The position numbers were made by a program, and so were the translations under genes. A DNA stretch of 64,000 bases. It comes from Rhizobium sp. CF080 (GTDB taxonomy: Bacteria; Pseudomonadota; Alphaproteobacteria; Rhizobiales; Rhizobiaceae). Location: positions 124,001 to 188,000 of the forward strand of contig NZ_AKKC02000011.1 of the NCBI RefSeq assembly GCF_000282095.2, in the 5' to 3' direction. How positions within the stretch are numbered: the first letter of the stretch is position 1; every line of letters begins with the position of its first letter. The notes beneath the pieces were generated by a model. The model searched no databases, was not told the DNA's origin, and was given only the letters and a program-made list of their open reading frames with translations. This document shows, piece by piece, positions 41,327 through 50,704 of this stretch.

Positions 41327-42864
41327 CCGATATCCTCGACCATCTCGCCGGCCGTGTCGCGATCGTCGGCAGCGGTCTGGCGGGGTTGGTGACGGCGCTG
41401 ACTTTGGCGCCGCAGCCCGTCGCCCTGATCACCCGTGCTGCGCTAGGTGCGGAGACCTCCAGCGCCTGGGCGCAGGGCGGCATCGCCGCGAGCCTCGGGG
41501 CCGACGACAGCGCGGACCTGCATCTGGCGGATACGCTCGCAGCCGGCGACGGACTTTGCGATCCGGCTGTGGCGGCTTCGATCCTGAGGCAAGCTCCGAA
41601 TGCCATCGCCGTGCTGGAAAGGCTCGGCGTGCATTTCGACCGGGCCGCCGACGGCTCGCTCTCGCTCGGCCTCGAAGCTGCCCATTCGCGCCGCCGCATC
41701 GTGCATGTGGCGGGCGACGGCTCGGGTGCGGCAATCGTCCGGGCTCTGGTCGAGGCCGTCTCCGCAACGCCGTCGATCACGGTGCTTGCCGGTGTCGAGG
41801 TGCGGCGGCTTCTGATGGAGGACGGCGCAGTTTCCGGCCTGCTCTGCGCGGCGGGCAAGGGCGCGATCATCCTGCCGACCTCGCGGGTGGTTCTCGCGAC
41901 CGGCGGTCTCGGCGGGCTTTATGACGCGACCACCAATCCGACCGGTAATTTCGGGCAGGGCATAATGCTCGCCGCGCGTGCCGGCGCGATGCTGGCGGAT
42001 ATGGAATTCGTGCAGTTCCACCCGACTGCGCTCGACTCCGTTCGGCGGCCGCTGGCGCTGGTGAGTGAAGCGGTACGCGGCGAGGGCGCGGTGCTCGTCA
42101 ACGAAAAGGGCGAGCGTTTTCTTGCCCGCGAACCGGGCGCGGAACTTGCCGCGCGGGACATCGTGGCACGTGCCATCAGCGCCGAGATCGCCCGCGGCGG
42201 GCGCGTCTTTCTCGATGCCCGGCCGGCGCTCGGAAGCGGGTTCTCCAGCCGGTTCCCGGCAATCGATGCGCTCTGCCGGGAGGCAAGGGTCGATCCCAAT
42301 TCCGACCTCATCCCGGTTCGTCCCGCCGTTCATTACCACATGGGTGGTGTGGCGACGGACGGAAACGGCCGCAGTTCCGTCCCTGGCCTCTGGGTGGTCG
42401 GGGAGGCGGCCTCGACCGGTCTCCACGGCGCCAACCGGCTGGCCAGCAACTCGCTGCTCGAAGCGGCCGTTTTGGGTATGCGGGCCGCGCAGGATCTCTC
42501 GGCAACCTCCGCTGAAACGCCTCACCGGGTCGCCGATGCGGAGCTGCCAGTGCCGGCGGATATTTCCGCCGTGCGGCCGATCGTGTCGCGGCATCTCGGC
42601 GTTCTGAGAAATGCCGGCGCCATCCATGGTGCGATCGCCAGTCTGCTGCCGCTCGTCGAGAGCGAGGGAGCGGCCGCCGATCCGGCGATCGTCGCGCTGC
42701 TGATTGCAGTCTTCGCCTCGCTGCGGCAGGAATCTCGCGGTGCGCATGCCCGCACCGACTTTCCATTGAAGCTTGCCTATGCGGAGCGGCGGCAGATGCG
42801 CCTTGCCGATGCGCTGGAAATCGTCCGCGCGACCGCCTCCCATCCTCTTGCCCGGAGTGCCTGA
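41323..42864 (+). CDS. nadB: L-aspartate oxidase NadB
   Basis: A 513-residue FAD flavoprotein that oxidises L-aspartate to iminoaspartate for NadA. The dinucleotide motif VGSGLAGLVTALTL is N-terminal, then SSAWAQGGIAASLG, FHPTALD, EAVRGEGAVLVNEKGERFL and HYHMGGVATD with the conserved active-site histidines. It shares ATGA overlap with nadA, and nadC starts 2 bases after its stop. Confidence 0.94.
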   Translation: MTDILDHLAGRVAIVGSGLAGLVTALTLAPQPVALITRAALGAETSSAWAQGGIAASLGADDSADLHLADTLAAGDGLCDPAVAASILRQAPNAIAVLERLGVHFDRAADGSLSLGLEAAHSRRRIVHVAGDGSGAAIVRALVEAVSATPSITVLAGVEVRRLLMEDGAVSGLLCAAGKGAIILPTSRVVLATGGLGGLYDATTNPTGNFGQGIMLAARAGAMLADMEFVQFHPTALDSVRRPLALVSEAVRGEGAVLVNEKGERFLAREPGAELAARDIVARAISAEIARGGRVFLDARPALGSGFSSRFPAIDALCREARVDPNSDLIPVRPAVHYHMGGVATDGNGRSSVPGLWVVGEAASTGLHGANRLASNSLLEAAVLGMRAAQDLSATSAETPHRVADAELPVPADISAVRPIVSRHLGVLRNAGAIHGAIASLLPLVESEGAAADPAIVALLIAVFASLRQESRGAHARTDFPLKLAYAERRQMRLADALEIVRATASHPLARSA

Positions 42865-42865
42865 C

Positions 42866-43723
42866 ATGATCCTTGCCGCCCTTCCGCGACTTCTCGTCGA
42901 ACCGCCGGTGCGCGCTGCGCTTCTGGAAGACCTCGGCCTAGCCGGCGACGTCACCTCGACGGCCGTCATTCCGGCCGGTCATCGCTCGACGGTCGTCATG
43001 GCCGCCCGCAAGCCCGGCGTCATTGCCGGCCTCGATGCGGCGGAACTGGCCTTCCAGCTCGTCGACCCCAAGATCGTCATGACCCGCCATATCGAGGACG
43101 GCGAGGCGGTGACGCCGGGTGACGTGATCGCCACGATCGAAGGCCCGTCCAGAGGCCTTCTCACCGGCGAACGCACGGCACTCAATTTCCTCGGCCATCT
43201 CTCCGGCATCGCCAGCGTCACGGCCGGCATCGTCGCGGCGATCGAAGGCACAAGGGCCTCCGTCGTCTGCACTCGCAAGACCACGCCGGGGCTCCGCGCG
43301 CTGGAGAAATATGCGGTGCGCGCCGGCGGCGGCATGAACCATCGTTTTGCGCTCTATGACGCGGTGCTGATCAAGGACAATCACGTGGCGATCGCGGGCG
43401 GCATTGCCGAATCCATCCGTCGTGCCAAGGCCGGCGTCGGTCATATGGTCAAGATCGAGGTGGAGGTGGATACGCTCGAACAGCTTCGCGAAGCCATGGA
43501 CGTGGGTGTCGATGCGGTGCTGCTCGACAACATGACGCCGGACCAGCTGCGCGAGGCCGTCGGCATCGTCGGCGGCCGGGCGATCACCGAGGCGTCCGGC
43601 GGGATCACGCCGGTGACGGCCGCAGCCGTGGCGGCCTCGGGCGTCGACCTGCTCTCCGTCGGCTGGATCACCCACAGTGCGCCGACGCTGGATATCGGGC
43701 TCGATTTCCGCTCTGCAAATTAG
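42866..43723 (+). CDS. nadC: Nicotinate-nucleotide pyrophosphorylase (carboxylating) NadC
   Basis: A 285-residue quinolinate phosphoribosyltransferase making nicotinate mononucleotide. Motifs are LGLAGDVTSTAVIP, CTRKTTPGLRALEKYAVRAG, GGMNHRFALYDAVLIKDNH and EVEVDTLEQL. The ATG at 42866 follows nadB by one base; the longer frame from 42773 lies inside nadB. It completes the de novo NAD operon. Confidence 0.95.
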   Translation: MILAALPRLLVEPPVRAALLEDLGLAGDVTSTAVIPAGHRSTVVMAARKPGVIAGLDAAELAFQLVDPKIVMTRHIEDGEAVTPGDVIATIEGPSRGLLTGERTALNFLGHLSGIASVTAGIVAAIEGTRASVVCTRKTTPGLRALEKYAVRAGGGMNHRFALYDAVLIKDNHVAIAGGIAESIRRAKAGVGHMVKIEVEVDTLEQLREAMDVGVDAVLLDNMTPDQLREAVGIVGGRAITEASGGITPVTAAAVAASGVDLLSVGWITHSAPTLDIGLDFRSAN

Positions 43724-43813
43724 GGGTGGTCGGCGGCGCCCGAGTGCTTCCAGAGCCGTTGAAAACAATGCTACATCCTTGATCCGGAACACAGAACGGA
43801 CAAGGAGTGCAAG

Positions 43814-45211
43814 ATGCCGAGACTATCCAGGGACGAGATCGATGCCGTGCTGGCTCTGGTCGATGCCGATATCGACAAGAGCCTCGCGCGCCTCTTCGAT
43901 CTGATCCGCATTCCGAGCATCTCCACCGATCTCGGCTATCGCGACCAGTGCAAGGCGGCAGCCGATTGGCTGAGCCGCGATCTCGCCTCTATCGGCTTCG
44001 ATGCGTCCGTCAGGCCGACGACGGGCCATCCGATGGTCGTCGCGCACCAGAAGGAGGCGGCCGGGCCGCATCTGCTGTTCTACGGGCACTACGACGTCCA
44101 GCCTGTCGATCCGCTGGCGCTCTGGACCAGCGATCCGTTCGAGCCGCGGCTGGAGCCGCTGCCGAATGGCGATACCGCGATCGTCGCGCGCGGGGCCTCG
44201 GACGACAAGGGCCAGATGATGACCTTCGTCGAGGCCTGCCGCGCCTGGAAGGCGGTGACCGGCAAGCTGCCGGTGCAGGTCAGCATTCTTTTCGAAGGCG
44301 AGGAGGAGGCGGGCAGCCCGAGCCTTGCGCCCTTCCTCGATGCGACCGCCGCCGAGCTGAAGGCCGACATGGTCTATGTCTGCGACACCGACATGTGGGA
44401 CCGCGAAACGCCGGCCGTCACCACCATGCTGCGCGGTCTCTACAGCACCGAGGTCGAGATCACCTGCGCCGACCGGGATCTGCATTCCGGCATGTTCGGC
44501 AATGCCGCCCGCAACGCGCTGCAGGTGCTGTCGGATGTCGTGTCGAGCCTCAGGACGCCGGATGGCGGGGTGGCGATCGAAGGTTTTTACGACGGCGTCA
44601 AGGAACTGCCGGAAGCCGTCAAGGCGCAGTGGCAGCGGCTGCCGTTCGACGAGAAGGGTTTTCTCGCCGATATCGGTCTCAATATCCCGGCGGGCGAAGC
44701 GGGCCGGTCGATCCTCGAACAGGTCTGGTCGCGGCCGAGCTGCGAGATCAACGGCATGAGCGGCGGCTATACCGGGGAGGGCTTCAAGACCGTCATCCCG
44801 GCCAGGGCGACCGCCAAGATTTCCTTCCGGCTGGTCGAGGGCCAAGTGCCGGAAAAGATCCGCGATGCCTTCAAGGCGCATGTTCAGGGGCGCATCCCCG
44901 CCGACTGCTCGGTGACGTTCAAGGATTTCGGCCTGGCGCCGGCGACGGTCATGCCGGTCGAGAGCCCATTCCTGACGAAGACGCTTGCCGCGCTTTCCAC
45001 CGAGTGGGAATGCGAGGCGGCGCTTGCCGGAACCGGCGGCTCGATCCCGATCATCGGCGAGTTCAAGCGTCGGCTCGGCTGCGATGCGCTGCTTGTCGGC
45101 TTTGCCCGCTTCGACAACCGCGTTCACAGCCCGAACGAGAAATACGACCTGTCGAGCTTCCACAAGGGCATCCGCTCCTGGGTGCGCATTCTCGCCGAGC
45201 TTGCCGAGTAA
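43814..45211 (+). CDS. M20-family dipeptidase
   Basis: A 465-residue M20 metallopeptidase of the carnosinase/CPG2-like dipeptidase type. FYGHYDVQPVDPLALWTSDP supplies the first zinc His and Asp. GASDDKGQMM holds the bridging Asp, FEGEEEAGSPS the catalytic Glu, and CDTDMWD a further metal ligand. AGGAG precedes the ATG. It is monocistronic, converging with adenine deaminase. The substrate is unknown. Confidence 0.88.
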   Translation: MPRLSRDEIDAVLALVDADIDKSLARLFDLIRIPSISTDLGYRDQCKAAADWLSRDLASIGFDASVRPTTGHPMVVAHQKEAAGPHLLFYGHYDVQPVDPLALWTSDPFEPRLEPLPNGDTAIVARGASDDKGQMMTFVEACRAWKAVTGKLPVQVSILFEGEEEAGSPSLAPFLDATAAELKADMVYVCDTDMWDRETPAVTTMLRGLYSTEVEITCADRDLHSGMFGNAARNALQVLSDVVSSLRTPDGGVAIEGFYDGVKELPEAVKAQWQRLPFDEKGFLADIGLNIPAGEAGRSILEQVWSRPSCEINGMSGGYTGEGFKTVIPARATAKISFRLVEGQVPEKIRDAFKAHVQGRIPADCSVTFKDFGLAPATVMPVESPFLTKTLAALSTEWECEAALAGTGGSIPIIGEFKRRLGCDALLVGFARFDNRVHSPNEKYDLSSFHKGIRSWVRILAELAE

Positions 45212-45236
45212 CCTGCCCGACTGATCCCGCCGCCGG

Positions 45237-47039
45237 TCAGGCTTTTTCGAAGAGCGGCGAGATCACCATTTCCGGCACCAGGACAAGTCCCTTGTCGGTG
45301 ATGCGGATTTCGGGGATGACCGATAGCGGGATGAGGTTGAAGCCCATATAGGCGATAGTGCAGCCGGCCTTTTCCCATTCGAGTTTGAGGGCCTTCACCT
45401 CGTCTGCGACTTCGTGGACACGTTTGTCGGAGAGCAGGCCGGCGATCGGCAGCGGCACCATGGCGGTGACTTTCCCGTCCATCACGACGCAGACGCCGCC
45501 CTGTGTCTCTTCGATCGCGTCCAGCGCCAGCTGCATGTCCGTCTCATTGGTGCCGGCGACGATGATATTGTGGCTGTCATGGCCGACGGAGGAAGCGACG
45601 GCACCCTTTTTCAGGCCGAAGCCGTTCAACAGCCCGTGCGCCACGTTGCCGGACGATTTGCCGTGCCGCTCGACGACGGTGACGAAGCAGAGGTCATGAC
45701 GGTCGAAATGCGCCTGCCAGTCTTTGGCGGGTTCGAGCGTCACCGTGACGTGGCCGAGCGTGATGCCGGGAAGCTCCGTGCGGATCGTATGGGCAGTGAC
45801 GGTGTCGACGGGAAGATCGGGCGCCAGTTTCAGGTTTTTCGGCAGCTTGACGGTATGATAGGCGGCCTCCGGATAGCGATAGGGTTTCGACAGGGCCTCA
45901 TCCAGGATTGGGGTGATCTTGCTATTGTCGACCACCAGTTCGCCTCCATACCAGGTGCTGACCGGTTTCAAGTCGTCGGTCAGAAGCACGAGGTCGGCAC
46001 GGCGTCCACCGCCGAGACCGCCGATCTCCCCTTCCATGCCGAAACGCGTCGCACCGTGCAGCGAGCCCATCGCCCAGGCCTGTTCCGGCGTCATGCCGGC
46101 CTTGACCGCTTCGCGCGTCACCCAGTCGAGGCCGAAAGCGAGCAGGTCTTCGGCGTCGCGGTCGTCGGTGCAGACCGCGACGCGTTTGTGCGAGGCGCCG
46201 AGTTCGGTGATCGTCTTGATTGCGTGCGGCAGCGAATGCCACGGCGTCGTCGGCGGGCCGCCGCGCAGGAAAAGCCAGACGCCGGCCTCGAGCAGGTCGT
46301 CGGCAATGTCGCGGTCGATTGCCTCATGGGTATCGGTGACGCCGGACGCAGCATAGGCCGCGACGAATTCCCGACCATAAACGTGGCCGGAGACCGGCCG
46401 GCCGCGCTGGAGCGCTGCGGCAAGGATCGCGTGGCTGCGCTCGTCGCCCATGGCGACGGGGACGAAATCCATCTTCTCGCCGAGCGCCACCGCCTCCGGC
46501 CATTTGTCGAAGAGGGCGGCGATCTTGGCGGGCGTCAGGTCGCCGCCGGCGGTTTCGAGTTCCGGAGACGTCGCCGGCACGGTGCTGGGCACGGTGAGGA
46601 AGATCGACAGCGGTGCCTGGCGCGCATCTTCGAGCATGGCCTCGACGCCCGCCACGTCCATGACATTGCCGATCTCGTGGCTGTCGCAGAAGATCGTCGT
46701 GGTGCCGTTGAGGAGTGCCGCCTCGGCATAGGCGCAGGCCGTGACCATCGAGGATTCGATATGGATATGCGGATCGACGAGGCCGGGCGCGATGATGCCG
46801 CCTTTGGCGTCGTAGAGCTTTGCCGAGCCGTTCCGATAGCTGCCGGCCGGCTTTACGGCTGCGATGCGGCCGCCCGAGATCCAGACTTCGCGACCGTCGA
46901 GAATGCGTTCCGAATAGGTGGACAGCACGCGCGCACCCTGGATGACCAGATCGGGGTCGTGACGGGCCGAGGCGACATCGGCGAGACGGCGGGTCATGGT
47001 CGAAAGCGGCTGAACGGAGAAGCGGGTGAGGGTGCTCAT
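45237..47039 (-). CDS. ade: Adenine deaminase
   Basis: A 600-residue enzyme converting adenine to hypoxanthine and ammonia. Metal motifs LVDPHIHIESSMV and FCDSHEIGNVMD, then HVYGRE and VCTDDRDAEDLL, are those of AdeC-type amidohydrolases. The C-terminal domain has SVGHDSHNIIVAGTNETDM. The start MSTLTRFSV (47039) is preceded by GGAAATGAG. The extension to 47189 is poor. It provides purine salvage or nitrogen. Confidence 0.93.
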   Translation of the reverse strand: MSTLTRFSVQPLSTMTRRLADVASARHDPDLVIQGARVLSTYSERILDGREVWISGGRIAAVKPAGSYRNGSAKLYDAKGGIIAPGLVDPHIHIESSMVTACAYAEAALLNGTTTIFCDSHEIGNVMDVAGVEAMLEDARQAPLSIFLTVPSTVPATSPELETAGGDLTPAKIAALFDKWPEAVALGEKMDFVPVAMGDERSHAILAAALQRGRPVSGHVYGREFVAAYAASGVTDTHEAIDRDIADDLLEAGVWLFLRGGPPTTPWHSLPHAIKTITELGASHKRVAVCTDDRDAEDLLAFGLDWVTREAVKAGMTPEQAWAMGSLHGATRFGMEGEIGGLGGGRRADLVLLTDDLKPVSTWYGGELVVDNSKITPILDEALSKPYRYPEAAYHTVKLPKNLKLAPDLPVDTVTAHTIRTELPGITLGHVTVTLEPAKDWQAHFDRHDLCFVTVVERHGKSSGNVAHGLLNGFGLKKGAVASSVGHDSHNIIVAGTNETDMQLALDAIEETQGGVCVVMDGKVTAMVPLPIAGLLSDKRVHEVADEVKALKLEWEKAGCTIAYMGFNLIPLSVIPEIRITDKGLVLVPEMVISPLFEKA

Positions 47040-47233
47040 GAAAATCTCATTTCCAGGATTCGGGCAGGACAGGTGGATTGTAGGGAAAGCCGGCGAGGCA
47101 AGGAAGCGCCAATAGGGCGGGAAGATTATTGGAGCGTTGCCGAAATTCGAACTCTTGCGGCGAAATATGCTTCTTTTCAGCAACGCCAAGGTTTGGGATA
47201 GTGCTGTCGAGGCAATGAGAGGCGAACGATCCG

Positions 47234-47572
47234 ATGGCCTATATCATCACCGAACCCTGTATCGACGTGAAGGACGGCGCCTGCACCGCAGCCTGTCCCG
47301 TCGACTGCATCTACGAGGGCGGGCGGATGTTCTATATCCATCCGGACGAGTGCATCAATTGCGGCCTCTGTCTCTCCATCTGTCCGGTCGATGCGATCGC
47401 CTATGACGAGGAGGCGACCGAGGCGCAGATGGCATTCATTCCGGTCAACCGGGATTATTTCGGGCCTGAGGTCACCGGGTTGGGATCACCCGGCGGTTGG
47501 GACAAGAGCAGGACGCGAGCTGTCGATCACCCGGTGGTGACATCGGTACCCGTGCGGGAGCCAGCTCATTAG
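47234..47572 (+). CDS. fdxA: Seven-iron (3Fe-4S/4Fe-4S) ferredoxin FdxA type
   Basis: A 112-residue ferredoxin. C9-x7-C17-x3-C21-P and C40-x2-C43-x2-C46-x3-C50-P give one 3Fe-4S-type and one 4Fe-4S site, with an additional Cys25. The tail EATEAQMAFIPVNRDYF is typical of FdxA. Two short stretches after that vary. Its stop overlaps the stop of the convergent amidohydrolase. The electron partner is unknown. Confidence 0.9.
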   Translation: MAYIITEPCIDVKDGACTAACPVDCIYEGGRMFYIHPDECINCGLCLSICPVDAIAYDEEATEAQMAFIPVNRDYFGPEVTGLGSPGGWDKSRTRAVDHPVVTSVPVREPAH

Positions 47573-48972
47573 GCGTTCGTCCAGCTTCCATAATAGGCGC
47601 GAGTGGCGGTGATCAGCTTGCCGCATCTTTCCCGCTCGATGGTGAGGCGCGGCAAGTCGGCCCTGGCCTGCGCCAGCAGTTCCTTTCGCGCCGCGTCGAA
47701 ATCGACATTCACGAGCCTGCCATCCCGCATCACCGGGCGGCCGGCGACATAGACGGCCTTGGCATGGGCGGCGGACATCCGGTTCAGCAGCACCTCGGCC
47801 TCGTCGAGATCGTCGAAGACGCTGTCGGCGATCAGGGCCTCGTAATCGATGACCGTGAAATCCTCGCCGAGAGGCGCGTTGACGACGGTCGCGCCGGTGC
47901 GGATGGCGGCGTCGAAGATGCCGGCCGCCGTGAAGCTTCGTTCGAGCTCGCGCCCGCCATGCAGGAAATAGAGGAGCCGCATTTCGCGCCAGAGGTCCTG
48001 GTCGTCGTCGAAGGCGCCGCCGTCCAGGCCTATGCCGAAACGCAGGCCGCGTTTGGCGGCATCCGTAAGCGGCGCGATGCCGGAGCGCAGGCGCAGGTTG
48101 GCGGAGGGATTGGAGACGAGCTGAACGCCGCGCTCGGCCAGCAATTCGTATTCGTCCGGCCGGAGCTGCACGCCGTGGGCGACCGCGAGGAGCGACGAGA
48201 GGAAGCCGATCTCGTCGAGATAGTGGACGATGCCCTGCGGGAAGCGGCGGTCCAGCCATGCCCTTTGCCGCGGGCTTTCCAAGAGATGCATGTGGATGCG
48301 GCGATGGTTGGCGGCGGAGGCTTCGGCGATCGCTTCGAGCAGGGCGTTCGAGCACCATTGCGGGCCGATCGGGCCGTATTGGACATCGACCAGTGGATTG
48401 GTATTCGCCATAGCGACGGTGTCGGCTGCGGCGAGCTGATCCTTGAAAGGCGCATAGCGGGGCGCTAGCGGAGAGAGGGCTTCCCAGTCCTCATGGTTCA
48501 GGAACGGCTTCAGTCGTTCCGGGCCGCCGTCATAGGCCCAGGCGTCGTGGTCGAGCAGCGGGCAGGAGAGGCCGAGGCGGATGCCGACGTCCTTTGCGGC
48601 GCGGATCACCTCCAGGGCCTCGTCGACCATGCGCGCCGCGTTCAGCGAATTATGGCAATGGATGGTCGCGGCGACGCCGGTCTTTGCGAGGCGCCCGAAG
48701 GCGACGAGGGCTTCGAGATAGGCGTCGGTGCGGGGCCGCAGCCGCATCGTCGGGATCCAGGTTTCCAGCGCGTCGTCGAGGCTACCGAAATCGAGCGTGC
48801 GGATGCCGTAGCCGTGGTCATGGGCGTTGACCGGCATCGGCAGCATGAGGTCGCCAGGGACAAGCGGAATGGCCGAGGCGAGAGCGGGAAGGGCGGCGCG
48901 TACTGCCTCGCCGCGCAGGGCTTTTTCACGGCCCGGATGCTGCAGGAAACGCGTATCCACATTCGATGTCAC
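47569..48972 (-). CDS. Amidohydrolase-family metalloenzyme (cytosine deaminase-like)
   Basis: A 467-residue amidohydrolase. LMLPMPVNAHDHGYG provides the HxH site, IHCHNSLNAAR, RIHMHLLESPRQ and GIGLDGGAFDDD the remaining ligands, in the order of the chlorohydrolase/deaminase (TrzA/AtzF-related) branch. The start is GTG, overlapping the LysR stop (GTGA). As last gene of the catabolic operon it may hydrolyse or deaminate a ring or amide intermediate. The substrate is not identifiable. Confidence 0.8.
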   Translation of the reverse strand: MTSNVDTRFLQHPGREKALRGEAVRAALPALASAIPLVPGDLMLPMPVNAHDHGYGIRTLDFGSLDDALETWIPTMRLRPRTDAYLEALVAFGRLAKTGVAATIHCHNSLNAARMVDEALEVIRAAKDVGIRLGLSCPLLDHDAWAYDGGPERLKPFLNHEDWEALSPLAPRYAPFKDQLAAADTVAMANTNPLVDVQYGPIGPQWCSNALLEAIAEASAANHRRIHMHLLESPRQRAWLDRRFPQGIVHYLDEIGFLSSLLAVAHGVQLRPDEYELLAERGVQLVSNPSANLRLRSGIAPLTDAAKRGLRFGIGLDGGAFDDDQDLWREMRLLYFLHGGRELERSFTAAGIFDAAIRTGATVVNAPLGEDFTVIDYEALIADSVFDDLDEAEVLLNRMSAAHAKAVYVAGRPVMRDGRLVNVDFDAARKELLAQARADLPRLTIERERCGKLITATRAYYGSWTNA

Positions 48973-49898
48973 CGCTTGATGACCTCCGCGATCTGGTTGC
49001 TGAATTTTTCGAGATCGACGCTGAGCGCCTCGATCACGGCTTCGGTGGCATGGGTGAGCTGCCGGTTATGGGGCGCGACGATGCCGACCTCCATGTTCTG
49101 CAGTCGGGAACCGGCGATCGGCAGGGCGACGACATCGCCGGCCTTCAGTTCCTTGAGGAGCCCGAGCGGGGTGAAGAAGGCGACGCCTTCGCCGGACAGG
49201 ATCAGCGGCTTCAGCATCATCTGGTTGTTGGTGGCAACCAGCGTTCGGCCGACGCGATCGAGCGAGGCGAGTTCGACGGCGATCATCGAACTCATCACCT
49301 CGTTGTCGAGCTGCAGCAGCAGCTTGAACTGGGCGCATTCCTGCAGGGTCGCGCTCTTCTGACGGGCCAGCGGATGATGTTTGGCGACGATCACCATAAG
49401 CGGCATGCGCACACCGTGCACCAGCTTGATGTCGTGCGGCCGGGCGAGATCGAAGGTGATGCCGATGTCGCAATCACCGTCGGCGACGAAATGGAAGATG
49501 TTGTTGAAATTGTCGGCGCGGATGCGGAAATCGACGGCCGGGTTCTTGTGGTGAAATCCCATCACGAACTCCGGCAGGAACTGCACCGCCAGACTGTCGA
49601 GGCAGGCGATATGGACACGGCCGGTGCGCTTGCCCTGGAGGTCGCCGAGATCGGATTTCATGATCTCGTAGTGGTGCATCGTCTCCTTGGCGTGCTTCAG
49701 CACGACCTTGCCGGCGGAGGTGAGGCGCAGGCCATCGGAGAAACGCTCGAACAGGGGCGTGCCGAGTTCGTCCTCAAGCTTGCGGATTTGTCGGCTGACG
49801 GCGGAGGTCGCCACATGCAGCTCTTCGGAGGCCTTGCGGATCGAGCCCGAGCGCGCGACTTCGACGAAATATTTCAGGATACTGGCGTGCATACTCAT
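48969..49898 (-). CDS. LysR-family transcriptional regulator
   Basis: A 309-residue LysR-type regulator. The N-terminal helix-turn-helix (FVEVARSGSIRKASEELHVA, then TSAVSRQIRKLEDELGTPLF) is intact and a periplasmic-binding-like effector domain follows. Unusually it is embedded within, and on the same strand as, the catabolic operon, between the enoyl-CoA hydratase and the amidohydrolase. It is likely the local regulator. Confidence 0.88.
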   Translation of the reverse strand: MSMHASILKYFVEVARSGSIRKASEELHVATSAVSRQIRKLEDELGTPLFERFSDGLRLTSAGKVVLKHAKETMHHYEIMKSDLGDLQGKRTGRVHIACLDSLAVQFLPEFVMGFHHKNPAVDFRIRADNFNNIFHFVADGDCDIGITFDLARPHDIKLVHGVRMPLMVIVAKHHPLARQKSATLQECAQFKLLLQLDNEVMSSMIAVELASLDRVGRTLVATNNQMMLKPLILSGEGVAFFTPLGLLKELKAGDVVALPIAGSRLQNMEVGIVAPHNRQLTHATEAVIEALSVDLEKFSNQIAEVIKR

Positions 49899-49927
49899 CC
49901 CCCAAGCTCCTGAAATTCATATCACGC

Positions 49928-50704
49928 CTACCGGCCCTGCCAAACCGGAGCACGCTTTTCGCGGAAGGCGGTGACGCCTTCGACGGCGTCCTCGCTCTGC
50001 AGCGCACGGATCAGCGCGGGGGTGCGCAGGCCTTGGGCTTCGGCGGGGCTGAGATGACCGGTGCGGTTGACTGTCTGCTTAATGGCCTTCAAGGACAGGG
50101 GGGCGCACGCGACGATATCGCTCACCCATTTGTCGACGGCCGCATCAAGCCCATCAAACGGGACGGTTTCGTTGACGATGCCGAAGCCCTGCATTTCGGC
50201 GGCGGTGAACTGCCGGCCGGTGAGCATCACGGCCATGGCGAGGTTATGGGGGATTTTCCGCTGCAGGAGCACCATGCCGCCGTCGAGCGGCATACGGCCG
50301 ACGCGGGCTTCGGGCAGGCCGAACTTGGCGGTATCGGCGGCAATCACGATGTCGCAGCCGAGCACCATTTCGAAGCCGCCGCCGAGCGCATAGCCGTTGA
50401 CGCGCGCGATGACCGGCACGTCGAGCGATTTGCGGAAGGCGAGGCCGCCGAAACCGTTGGTGCGGCTTTCCGCCCAGTATTCGAGGCCGCTCTTGGTGGC
50501 GCCGCCCTTGAGGTCGGCGCCGGTGCAGAAGGCCTTGCTGCCGCTGCCGGTCAGGACCACGCAGGAGATATCGTCGCGGGCCTCGATCTCCGACCAGATG
50601 GCTTCGAGTTCCTTTTCGGTCGCGGCATCGACGGCGTTCATGCGGTCCGGGCGGTCGAGCGTGACCCTTGCGACGCGGTTCTCGACGGAAAATCCGACGG
50701 TCAT
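49928..50704 (-). CDS. Enoyl-CoA hydratase/isomerase family protein
   Basis: A 258-residue crotonase-fold protein. GSGSKAFCTGADLKGG and GYALGGGFEMVLGCDIVIAA form the oxyanion hole, and GLPEARVGRMPLDGGMVLLQ carries the Glu region. CaiD-like features suggest action on a CoA thioester made by the neighbouring CoA transferase. It overlaps the CoA transferase by 4 bases. Confidence 0.88.
   Translation of the reverse strand: MTVGFSVENRVARVTLDRPDRMNAVDAATEKELEAIWSEIEARDDISCVVLTGSGSKAFCTGADLKGGATKSGLEYWAESRTNGFGGLAFRKSLDVPVIARVNGYALGGGFEMVLGCDIVIAADTAKFGLPEARVGRMPLDGGMVLLQRKIPHNLAMAVMLTGRQFTAAEMQGFGIVNETVPFDGLDAAVDKWVSDIVACAPLSLKAIKQTVNRTGHLSPAEAQGLRTPALIRALQSEDAVEGVTAFREKRAPVWQGR

Noticed and set aside
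45414..47201. Long plus-strand frame (595 codons) opposite adenine deaminase
   Set aside because: Antisense to a clear adenine deaminase with all metal motifs; no recognisable protein.
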